From positions 124,001-188,000 of the forward strand of contig CAZBMZ010000006.1 in assembly GCA_964492845.1 (NCBI GenBank): 64,000 bases of DNA, read 5' to 3'. Shown in pieces: positions 46,170 to 54,545 of the stretch (positions are counted from its first letter, which is position 1; each line of letters begins with the position of its first letter). Source of the stretch: JADJPF01 sp964492845. Its GTDB lineage: Bacteria > Acidobacteriota > Blastocatellia > Chloracidobacteriales > JADJPF01. The position numbers and the translations under genes are program-made. The notes under the pieces are model-generated. The model was not told the origin of the DNA and did no database searches. It was given only the letters and a program-made list of their open reading frames with translations.

Positions 46170-49100
46170 CTAAAAATTAAAAGTAAATGGGTTGGAAACA
46201 ACTCCATTTACAGTAACAGTTACTTGATTTGCACCTTTCTTAATGTTTAGCTTCTTTTTATTTCCTTTCAAAGTAATTTGAGTGTCACTTTGTCCAGTAA
46301 GTTTATCGCTAACATTTTGCTGATTAACATTTATTACTGCTCCAGATGTGGTAAATCCAGTGCCAGTAATAGTTAAAGTTGGTTTACTAAACACCGCGTT
46401 AGTAATAGTTAAAGTTGGTGGTGGTGGCGGTGGTGGTTCAGCCGTTACGCTAAGCTTAACGCTTTGACTACGTACAATTTGATTTACTGTAGCACTTACT
46501 AGAATGTTGTAATCTATTGTTGGTGTGGTACTACTTGTAACTACAGTCATTGTTGCATTACCACTTGATAAACTATTTGGTGAGAAACTAATTTGAATAT
46601 CGCTATTAGCTTGATCAACAGTCGCGCTTAAAATGGCTGGTTGAGGTAGTGTTCCATTAGGTAAGAGTGCAACTGTAAAACTAGTTGACATTCCTGCTCT
46701 AACAGTTTGGTTATTTGGACTAACGGTTAAAGCAAAATCAGTATTTCCAGCCATATTGTTAGCTTGAGCAATGGAAAGAGAAAGGTTGCGGCTACGTCTA
46801 AGTGGGCCAGCCATACCAGCAAGTTTAATGCTTAAATTAGATGCTTGAATATTTGCACTAGTAGTAATTGTTAATGTTGCTGTAGCTCCAGGCAAAATAG
46901 TAGCGGAAGAAAAACTAGTGGTTATATTGTTATTTGGAGGAGAAACAATAGTTGATAAAGTTATTGGGCCATTAAAGTTATTAATAGCATTAGCGGTAAC
47001 AGTAAATGTTACAGAATTTCCAGCCATAACAGTTTGATTTTCTGGTGTAACATCTAAAGAAAAATCAGGGGCTATTTCTATTCGGTCAAAGCGTTTTACT
47101 GCACGAATAGAGTTATTATCTGTATCAGAAATAATTAAATCACCTTCTAAATTTACCGCTACACCAGTAGGTTTATTAAGCCTTGCACTTAAAGCAGGCT
47201 CGCCATCACCATCAAAACCGCGTCTTGTTCCAACTAAGGTTTTAACCGCATTGTTACGCACATTTAATCTTCGGATTCGATGATTAAAACTATCAGCAAA
47301 GATTACATTACCATCTACATCTACAGTTAAACCTGTAGGATTAGAAAGAATTGTGTTAAGTGCTGGCCCATCGCCATTAAAGCCACGTTGTCCGCTACCA
47401 GCAACAGTTCTAATCATTCGGTTACGTAGGTCTATTTGACGGATTCGGTTATTATCTCGGTCAGCAATATATAAACTTCCTGTTCTATCAGTTGCAAGGC
47501 TTGAAATGTTATTAAAACTAGCATTAGCAGCTAGTCCACCATCGCCACTAAAACCACGCTGACCATTACCTGCAATTGTAGTAATGATACCTGTACGATT
47601 AATAGCGCGAATACGATTAGCAGTAGCAACTAAAATATCCCCATCTAAAGTTGCTGCAATAGCTGTTGGGTTGTCTAAACTAGCATTAATAGCCATTGCA
47701 CCATCGCCGCTAAAACCACCTTGACCATTACCAGCAACAGTTCTAATGATGCCGTTTTGCTCAACTCGACGAATACGATTATTAAAAGTATCTGCAATTA
47801 ATAAATTGCCTAAAGTATCAAAAGCAATTGCTTTAGGACTATTTAGGCTAGCTTGGGTAGCCATCCCACCATCGCCGCTAAAGCCACGTTGCCCATTTCC
47901 TGCAACAGTGTTAATCATTCCTGTACGGGCATCAATGCGGCGGATACGTTGATTGCTTTGATCAATAAAGAAAATATTACTTAAGCGGTCAATTATCACA
48001 CCTCCATCAACTAAAAGATCAATATTAGCTAATAAAGCCAAACGACCATCACCGCCAAAGTTTTGCTGACCGCTACCAGCTAAGGTTCTAATCATTCCAG
48101 CACGGTTAACAATTCTAACTTGTCCATTTTCTGAATCAGCAATTAGTAGGTTGTTAGCACCATCTAAAGCAATATCTTCTGGCCGTCCAATGCTAGCGCG
48201 ATTAGCCGGGCCGTTATCACCTTGATTATCAGGCATTCCATTTCCAGCGATTGTAACAATAATACCTTGATTTATATCAATAGCACGGATTCGACGATTA
48301 AGCGTGTCAGCAATAAGTATGTTTCCATTTGGAGTAACAGCAATACTATTTGGAGAATTTAGGCTAGCTTGTGTAGGTGAACCACCATCGCCGCTAAAAT
48401 CTGCTCTTCCATTACCAGCAATGGTTCTAATAATGCCTGTTCTAGCATCTACCATACGAATGCGATGATTATTAGTGTCTGCTATTAACAAATTACCATT
48501 TAAGTCAAAAGCAATTTTATCTGGATTATTTAAGCTAGCACTTGTAGCAGGGCCACCATCACCACCAAAACTAGGTTGCCCATTACCTGCAAATGTAGTG
48601 ATTATCCTACTTTGACCATCAACGCGACGAATACGATTATTTCTTGTATCAGAAATAAAAATATTACCTAAACTATCAACAGCGGTGTTGCTAGGTGCTG
48701 TTAAGCTTGCACTAGTTGCAAGTCCTCCATCGCCGCTAAAACCTGGTTGCCCAGTACCAGCAATAGTGCTAATAATGCCTGTTTGACCATCAACACGACG
48801 AACTTTCCCATTAGCTGCTTCTGTAACTAGTAAACTACCTGAGCTATCAACCGTAACACCGCTAAAGGGGAATAAATCCAAAGCTGTTGCAATAGCTGGG
48901 CCTCCATCAGGGCCTGAACCTGATGCACCTGTTCCAGCTACACTAGTGATTTTACCTGTACGGTCAATTTTGCGGACTCGGTTATGTGCTGCATCAACAA
49001 TAAATGTATTGCCTTGTCCATCTGTAGCAATACTTCTAGGAAATTTTAAGTTAGCTTGAATAGCCTTTCCACCATCGCCTAAAAATGGGATACCACCAGA

Positions 49101-50828
49101 AACCGTTGTAATTTCGCCATCATTAAGAAGTCTAAAAGGTGGGGCTAAAATGGTAAATTCTTGTTGTGTTACCCCTCCGCGAGTTTGTACAGAAATAGTT
49201 CTTTTACCAGGTGCATTTTGCGGTGGGACAATCAAACGAATTGTTGTTGCATTATCAACAATAGCATTTCTAACTAAGCTATCACCAACAACAACAATAG
49301 TTTCTGGGCCAAAGTTTTTACCTCTAACGGTTATTTCTGCTCCGCCATCAATTATATCCATATCTTGGCTGAGTCCATCAATTTGAGGTTCGCCAATGGT
49401 TACTACTTTTAATGCTTCTGTTTCGCTGGCTTTATTATCTAAAACAAATGCTTGAGTTCCTCGGACAACTACACTCATTGCTTGGTTAAAACTTACACTA
49501 GGTTGACCCAAGGATGTCATCACATTGGTTTGCTGGGCAGTTTGTGTAATTACTTTTGCTCCTGCATTATCTACTATATAAATATTTCCAAGCTCATCAA
49601 CGCTAACAGAGCGAGGAGTATTAAAAACAAACTCGTCACTTTCGGCTAAAGGGCTAATACTGTTGGTTAGAAAATCTGTAGGGTTTGCAGCAGAACTAGA
49701 GGAAATTTTTCCTACTGTGGTAACTGTTCCATCCATTGCAACAGAGCGAATACGATTATTACCTGTGTCAGAAACAAATAAAACTTCGCTAGTAGATGAA
49801 CCAAAAAAACTAGTGCTGCTAGATTGTATGCTTAAAGCCGTAGGACTAGAAAATCTAGCGGCTCGACCAGTGTCATTAACTTTTCCACTTACTCCCGGCT
49901 CACCTGCTAAAAGTCTAACTTCTTGTTTAGCAAAATCTATCATATAAATAGCATGGTTATCTGTATCAGCAACAAATAAATTTCCAGCCGAATTTACCGC
50001 AATTCCTTGTGGACTACTAAAAGCAGCTTGTGAAAACGGAGTGACATCGGCTGTGTTAATTCCTGGCGCGCCAGTACCTAAAATAGTTGTTACTTTGTTA
50101 TTAAAATCAACTCTACGAACACTATGATTAAGCGTATCAGCAATATAAATACCACCTTGACTGCGATTATCAACAGCTACGGCAGTTGGCCCAGCAAATA
50201 AAGATTCTAGAGCGTCTCCATCTGTTTTTCCTCGACTACCCATTTTTCCAGCAAAATTTGCTGCATCAGCTTCAGCAGATTCACGCTTAAAAATAATATG
50301 ATTAGTAGGATCGCTAATGTAAATTGCTCCACTAGAATCAACCTTAGTGTCACCTGATGCTTGTTTACCTTTAGTGCTATCAACTTTGGCGACTGTAACA
50401 AAAATTGAAATACTCTCATTTCCACTTCGTGCTGTTACAGTTGCATAGCCTTGAACCTTGCCTGATACCATGCCTTGGCTATCTATACTAGCAACATCTG
50501 GACTACCAGATTCAAAAGTTACATCCGTTAAGGCGTTTCCGCTGCTATCTGTTGCAGTAAGTTGAATTTGATTATTTTCATTAACTACAGGATTGGCATC
50601 TTGATTAGGGCCAAATAGTTGTATGCTAGAACTTTGTTGCAAAGGCTTTAGATAACGGACTGCTAGAGGTTTTTTTATAGATTTATGTAAGTTTTGATAA
50701 GTTTTCTTTTTGATTATGTTGGGGTTTGGACTGTAAGCATTTAAGTAAGTAGGAGTTATTAATTGTAAAGCCAAAATTATTATTAAAAATTGACTAACTT
50801 TACTAGAGCGATTGGTAAACATAGACAT
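46170..50828 (-). CDS. Giant secreted NHL-repeat protein with BIG2 and Ig-like domains
   Basis: 1552 residues. After an N-terminal signal segment (ending near YLNAYSPN), a BIG2-type Ig domain lies at about 80-150 (SPDVASIDSQGMVSGKVQGY). NHL-type beta-propeller repeats then run to about 1250, including at least twelve similar units of about 56 residues built on FSGDGG.AT.ASL..P..IA...GN..IADT.NNRIRR...GII.T.AGNGQ. An IPT/TIG-like module interrupts them near 480-560. Two DF.L.V.P..QTV.AG repeats, a run of seven prolines and a final Ig-like IPT domain end the protein. Propellers of this sort mediate cell-surface binding; the ligand is unknown. Confidence 0.88.
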   Translation of the reverse strand: MSMFTNRSSKVSQFLIIILALQLITPTYLNAYSPNPNIIKKKTYQNLHKSIKKPLAVRYLKPLQQSSSIQLFGPNQDANPVVNENNQIQLTATDSSGNALTDVTFESGSPDVASIDSQGMVSGKVQGYATVTARSGNESISIFVTVAKVDSTKGKQASGDTKVDSSGAIYISDPTNHIIFKRESAEADAANFAGKMGSRGKTDGDALESLFAGPTAVAVDNRSQGGIYIADTLNHSVRRVDFNNKVTTILGTGAPGINTADVTPFSQAAFSSPQGIAVNSAGNLFVADTDNHAIYMIDFAKQEVRLLAGEPGVSGKVNDTGRAARFSSPTALSIQSSSTSFFGSSTSEVLFVSDTGNNRIRSVAMDGTVTTVGKISSSSAANPTDFLTNSISPLAESDEFVFNTPRSVSVDELGNIYIVDNAGAKVITQTAQQTNVMTSLGQPSVSFNQAMSVVVRGTQAFVLDNKASETEALKVVTIGEPQIDGLSQDMDIIDGGAEITVRGKNFGPETIVVVGDSLVRNAIVDNATTIRLIVPPQNAPGKRTISVQTRGGVTQQEFTILAPPFRLLNDGEITTVSGGIPFLGDGGKAIQANLKFPRSIATDGQGNTFIVDAAHNRVRKIDRTGKITSVAGTGASGSGPDGGPAIATALDLFPFSGVTVDSSGSLLVTEAANGKVRRVDGQTGIISTIAGTGQPGFSGDGGLATSASLTAPSNTAVDSLGNIFISDTRNNRIRRVDGQSRIITTFAGNGQPSFGGDGGPATSASLNNPDKIAFDLNGNLLIADTNNHRIRMVDARTGIIRTIAGNGRADFSGDGGSPTQASLNSPNSIAVTPNGNILIADTLNRRIRAIDINQGIIVTIAGNGMPDNQGDNGPANRASIGRPEDIALDGANNLLIADSENGQVRIVNRAGMIRTLAGSGQQNFGGDGRLALLANIDLLVDGGVIIDRLSNIFFIDQSNQRIRRIDARTGMINTVAGNGQRGFSGDGGMATQASLNSPKAIAFDTLGNLLIADTFNNRIRRVEQNGIIRTVAGNGQGGFSGDGAMAINASLDNPTAIAATLDGDILVATANRIRAINRTGIITTIAGNGQRGFSGDGGLAANASFNNISSLATDRTGSLYIADRDNNRIRQIDLRNRMIRTVAGSGQRGFNGDGPALNTILSNPTGLTVDVDGNVIFADSFNHRIRRLNVRNNAVKTLVGTRRGFDGDGEPALSARLNKPTGVAVNLEGDLIISDTDNNSIRAVKRFDRIEIAPDFSLDVTPENQTVMAGNSVTFTVTANAINNFNGPITLSTIVSPPNNNITTSFSSATILPGATATLTITTSANIQASNLSIKLAGMAGPLRRSRNLSLSIAQANNMAGNTDFALTVSPNNQTVRAGMSTSFTVALLPNGTLPQPAILSATVDQANSDIQISFSPNSLSSGNATMTVVTSSTTPTIDYNILVSATVNQIVRSQSVKLSVTAEPPPPPPPTLTITNAVFSKPTLTITGTGFTTSGAVINVNQQNVSDKLTGQSDTQITLKGNKKKLNIKKGANQVTVTVNGVVSNPFTFNF

Positions 50829-51111
50829 CCTCCCAGTAAAAAAGCAAGTTGAACCTTTTCAAGTTTTAGCAATTCTAACATATTAAGTTTTTACTACTAG
50901 ACTTTTAAACTTTTGAGTTAAGCAACTAGGAAAAAGCTTGAATATTTTTTTCTATCTGTGGCGTTATTTTAGGCTTGCTAACAGCAAAAGTTTTTTATTA
51001 CGCTCATACAATTTAGTTTAGCTATACAACTTTACTTGTCAACGAGCATCAAAAACAGTCTGTAAAAGATAGTAAGAAATAATTTATATACTAAAAAAAT
51101 AGGGATAATTT

Positions 51112-52596
51112 ATGAAAAAAATAATGTTATTGTTTGTGTTAGTTTCCTTCGTTTTCTCTATAGTCGCTTATGCTGGACAAGAAGACAAAATCATTGACCG
51201 TTATAAAAAAGCTACTGGCGGAGATGCTGTTAAGAAAATAACTAGTCGTATGGTTACTGGTAGTGTAACGCAAGGTAATTTTACAGGTCAGTTTTTAGCT
51301 CAAAGTGGTAGACCAGACCGAATAAGACTAGATATTGAGATAAATAACTCTAAACTAACCGAGTGTTATAATGGCAATTCCGCTTGGCAACAAAATGATC
51401 AAAACTTACAAACCTTGATTAACACAGAAGCAAAAACACTAAGACTTAAAGCTTTACTTACTAATACTTATCTACGAGATTTATCAAAATACCGGGTGCT
51501 ATCAAAATATCTTGGCAAAGTTCAAGTAAATGGTGTTGAAACAGAGGCTGTAGAATTTAACTTAAATGGTGTTTATATAAAAGTAATGTTTGACCCTAAA
51601 ACAGGGCTAATAGTCAAAGAGGAAAGGCAGTTAAACGAAGGTATAGAAGAAACCTTTTATCAAAACTACCAAAGTGTTAACAAAGTAGCAGAGCCTTTTT
51701 TAATCAAAATTAAACGTCCTAACAGGGAATTAGAAATAAAAGTAGACAAAATAGAACATAACACTAAATTAGCTGAAACAGCTTTTCGCTATCCTAGTGT
51801 TGATGGTAGTAAACCAATCCCAGACATTGAAGAAGTAATAAAGGCTTTAACTATTAACCAAGAGAAAATAAAAGAATTAAGGGAACTTTATTCTTTTCGC
51901 TCTGCTGAAACACAAAAACAATTAGATGGTGATGGTCAAGTTAAAGAAACTACCACTAAAGTTTATGAAGTTACTCCTATTGTAGGAACTTTTGTTCAAC
52001 GTCTGATAAGTGTAAATGGAGTAGAACTTTCAAAGTCTGATAAGGAAAAAGAAGATAAGAAAGTAAAAAAAGAAATAGAGAATGCTAAAAAAGAGCAAAA
52101 AAAACGTGAGAATAAAAAGAAAGATGATGATGACGACAGTATCAGCATACAAACTTTCTTAAAAATTTTATCAGTAAAAGATGCTAGACGAGATAAATTT
52201 AGAGGTCAAGAAGTTTTAATTTTTGATTTTGAGCCTCGCAAAGATTTCAAACCAAAGAACTTAGCGGAAAATATTGTTAGTAAACTAGTAGGTACAATTT
52301 TTATTGATGAAAATGCTAAACAAATTGCTCGGCTAGAGGCTAGGCTTTCTGACTCTGTAAAAATTGGTGGAGGTTTGCTAGCTTCACTTTCTCCTTCATC
52401 AGCTTTTGTTTTTGAACAAGAAAAAATTCGTGATGAAGTTTGGCTTCCATCCTATGAAGAAATAAATTTTGGTGGTAAAGCCTTTTTGTTTGTTAAATTT
52501 AACCAAAACCAAATAACTCAATATAGCGACTATCAAAAATATCAAACTGATGTAGAAATCAAGTCTGAACCTGAAATAAGCTCGGATTCAAATTAA
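51112..52596 (+). CDS. Secreted LolA/MucB-like protein
   Basis: 494 residues with a signal peptide (MKKIMLLFVLVSFVFSIVAY, cleavage near AGQ). The first 240 or so residues have the lipoprotein-binding LolA-like pattern (DRYKKATGGDAVKKI, SGRPDRIRLDIEI, VMFDPKTGLIVKEERQ). The C-terminal half repeats a similar beta layout after a highly charged Lys/Glu segment with DDDDD (about 325-345). A lipoprotein-sorting or lipid-binding role in the periplasm is inferred. Terminator at 52615. Confidence 0.65.
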   Translation: MKKIMLLFVLVSFVFSIVAYAGQEDKIIDRYKKATGGDAVKKITSRMVTGSVTQGNFTGQFLAQSGRPDRIRLDIEINNSKLTECYNGNSAWQQNDQNLQTLINTEAKTLRLKALLTNTYLRDLSKYRVLSKYLGKVQVNGVETEAVEFNLNGVYIKVMFDPKTGLIVKEERQLNEGIEETFYQNYQSVNKVAEPFLIKIKRPNRELEIKVDKIEHNTKLAETAFRYPSVDGSKPIPDIEEVIKALTINQEKIKELRELYSFRSAETQKQLDGDGQVKETTTKVYEVTPIVGTFVQRLISVNGVELSKSDKEKEDKKVKKEIENAKKEQKKRENKKKDDDDDSISIQTFLKILSVKDARRDKFRGQEVLIFDFEPRKDFKPKNLAENIVSKLVGTIFIDENAKQIARLEARLSDSVKIGGGLLASLSPSSAFVFEQEKIRDEVWLPSYEEINFGGKAFLFVKFNQNQITQYSDYQKYQTDVEIKSEPEISSDSN

Positions 52597-52614
52597 AATA
52601 TGTGAAATTTTTGT

Positions 52615-52642
52615 AGGAAACGTAAGTTAGCTTACGTTTCCT
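52615..52642 (+). terminator. Terminator of LolA-like gene
   Basis: AGGAAACGTAAG (52615-52626) pairs perfectly with CTTACGTTTCCT (52631-52642) around the loop TTAG. TTTG follows. It lies between convergent genes. Confidence 0.8.
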
Positions 52643-52658
52643 TTGTTAGCTAATAATT

Positions 52659-52967
52659 TTACCATTTACTAGCATCAAGGCTTATAACCGTTTCATTTCC
52701 TATAACTTCTGCACTATGTACTAAACCCGCAGGTACAGGTAAAATATCGCCAGCCTGCAACAAAAATTCCTGACCAGCCGCTTTAATTAAAAATTTCCCT
52801 TTTAATACGCCATCTTTTTTATCATAGCCATGTGTATGGTTAGGGAAATATGTCCCAGGAGGATAATGATAAGTGCTTACGTTATATCCTTCATCCTCTA
52901 GCTTTTTTCTCATCGTTTTTTCGCTAAGTTCACCAAAATTATTATTCCAATGTTCTATGCTGACCAT
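52659..52967 (-). CDS. Cupin domain protein
   Basis: 102 residues forming one cupin barrel. Motif 1 is PPGTYFPNHTHGYDKKDGVL, with two histidines and an acidic residue as likely metal ligands. Motif 2 is LQAGDILPVPAGLVHSAEV. Function is undetermined (sensor or small-molecule enzyme). Last gene of a four-gene minus-strand cluster, 13 bases after the receiver-like gene. Confidence 0.88.
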   Translation of the reverse strand: MVSIEHWNNNFGELSEKTMRKKLEDEGYNVSTYHYPPGTYFPNHTHGYDKKDGVLKGKFLIKAAGQEFLLQAGDILPVPAGLVHSAEVIGNETVISLDASKW

Positions 52968-52980
52968 AAACTACCCCAAA

Positions 52981-53358
52981 TCAATTAGTTAGCGAATGAT
53001 TAAAATATTTACCAGATAAAATATCTACTAAATTGCTATTAAACTGTGAACGAGGCATTGTAAAATCGCAGCCCATTTCTTGAGCTTTACGGCGAAGTTC
53101 TACTTGAACATGGCTTAAAAAACCAACTATAGGAATTTCTTTAGAGTCAGGGGACGATTTTAATTCTTCAATAGCTTTTAGCGGGTCAAAACGTGGGTTA
53201 TTAAGATCTAAAATAATCATTTTAGCGGGAAGTGCTTTAGATTGTTCAATTAATTTATCTAAAGATTTTACAAAAGTAATATTTACATTAGCTTGAGTGG
53301 CTGCACCACTAATTTTGGATGCAAAAATCATATCTGAAACTGCTGCTAATACTTCCAT
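52981..53358 (-). CDS. Degenerate receiver (pseudo-response regulator)
   Basis: 125 residues with the alternating beta/alpha order of a receiver. Asp51 sits at the phospho-acceptor position (MIILDLNNP), but the acidic pair is Ser8-Asp9, the switch Thr/Ser is not at its usual place (IVGFLSH) and the conserved Lys is Arg103 (MPRSQ). It is therefore probably not a normal phosphorelay protein and may be a protein-protein module. It lies between the cupin and nucleotidyltransferase genes in one operon. Confidence 0.65.
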   Translation of the reverse strand: MEVLAAVSDMIFASKISGAATQANVNITFVKSLDKLIEQSKALPAKMIILDLNNPRFDPLKAIEELKSSPDSKEIPIVGFLSHVQVELRRKAQEMGCDFTMPRSQFNSNLVDILSGKYFNHSLTN

Positions 53359-53411
53359 TAAGTCAAACTCCTTTTAATCAACTGATCAACTTTTATTTTT
53401 TCATAATTTTT

Positions 53412-54032
53412 CTAATCACGATCATAGTATTTACTAGGTTCTTTACTATTGCCATCAGCTATATCGCATAGTCGGCGGAAATTAGGTAACATTGCTAGCC
53501 ACACATCTTCATTTGTAAGTTCAATTACTTTTTGTTTAACTTTTGGTCTATCTACTAAATTTTCTTGTGTAAGTAGAAAAACTATGTCGTCAAAGTCTTT
53601 TTGCCTTCCAGCGTTTAGTTTAAGAATCACTAACCATTCTGGAATCACAACTCTTAAGCCATTAGGTAGCTCGATAGCGTCTTTCAAAGCTGCTTTATAA
53701 TACTTTTCATAACCATCATTGCGTACAATCCAATCTACTTGAACCATATACTTACCAATTTGTATTGTATAACTACTGCCACCAAAGGTTAGTTGATGTT
53801 CTGCTACAAGTGACAAATGTTGAGAAGCAATAACATCTACATCTTTAGTTAGGCGAGGACTTCCATAAAGGTGCATTGCTAATCCACCAGCTAAAGCCCA
53901 GTTAATTTCTTCTTGGTTCGCTAGGTTTCCTACTTGTTGTGCTGCTTCCACACCAACATCTGTTGAAATTGTTGGGTTAGCAACATTTTGTAAGACACGT
54001 TCAATAAGTTGTTGATAATTTTCTTGACCCAT
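53412..54032 (-). CDS. Nucleotidyltransferase-fold protein (AbiEii/DUF6036-like)
   Basis: 206 residues. WALAGGLAMHLYGSPRLTKD plus the following VDV is the NTase GG...DxD signature, and VQVDWIVRND supplies a third acidic residue. Similar folds occur in AbiEii abortive-infection toxins and in housekeeping proteins. No AbiEi-like antitoxin is next to it, so a toxin role is unsupported. It heads towards the receiver and cupin genes and is 0.5 kb from the CRISPR array. Confidence 0.72.
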   Translation of the reverse strand: MGQENYQQLIERVLQNVANPTISTDVGVEAAQQVGNLANQEEINWALAGGLAMHLYGSPRLTKDVDVIASQHLSLVAEHQLTFGGSSYTIQIGKYMVQVDWIVRNDGYEKYYKAALKDAIELPNGLRVVIPEWLVILKLNAGRQKDFDDIVFLLTQENLVDRPKVKQKVIELTNEDVWLAMLPNFRRLCDIADGNSKEPSKYYDRD

Positions 54033-54058
54033 TGGCTTTAATTCGTTTGGGATTTGAC

Positions 54059-54454
54059 TTATTTCCTTTTAGTTCTAATTGCTCTACCAGGTGTAGAACG
54101 CGTGTTAGGAAGGTAAATTCCTTCTTTTCTAAGGTACTCATCGCTAGCTGCATTTGGATCGTCGGTAAGTGTTTGGGTGTCAGTTGTTTTGTTATTAGTT
54201 GAACGTGTATTAGATTTTACTCCTGGTGCTAATGAATGGGCTTCAATATCGTTATTTTCTAGGACTGCGGCTTTTTTGGTTTGTTTAGCAGGGATATCTG
54301 GTAGAAGTCCTGTTATAGCTTGTTTGAATTTAGCACTATCTGGTAAAGGAAGCGGACTAGCAGTTTTATTTAATTCTGGGAGTTTTTGCCCCTGTGCTAG
54401 CCCAGATATTGGACAAAGCAAACACAAAATTACTATTAAATATCTTAGTTTCAT
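54059..54454 (-). CDS. Secreted protein of unknown function
   Basis: 131 residues with a signal peptide (MKLRYLIVILCLLCPISGLA, cleavage near QGQ). The mature part is short, Thr/Ser/Asn-rich and probably disordered, ending in a basic tail (RAIRTKRK). No family recognised. First gene of the minus-strand cluster 52659-54454; its promoter lies in the 91 bp before the CRISPR array. Confidence 0.55.
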   Translation of the reverse strand: MKLRYLIVILCLLCPISGLAQGQKLPELNKTASPLPLPDSAKFKQAITGLLPDIPAKQTKKAAVLENNDIEAHSLAPGVKSNTRSTNNKTTDTQTLTDDPNAASDEYLRKEGIYLPNTRSTPGRAIRTKRK

Positions 54455-54545
54455 AAAAGCATCCTCTGCCTAATAAAATATCTTAGCTCATAATGTGTCT
54501 TAACCATAACACAAAAATAAGTTATGAAACAGAAGATGCATGATT

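Noticed and set aside
53412..54032. AbiE-type toxin-antitoxin system
   Set aside because: No AbiEi-like antitoxin partner is adjacent; the nucleotidyltransferase fold alone is not evidence for a toxin.
54497..54505. GTCTTAACC, as in the repeat start, upstream of the array
   Set aside because: Only nine bases match and the rest of the repeat is absent; 49 bp spacing is too short for repeat plus spacer.
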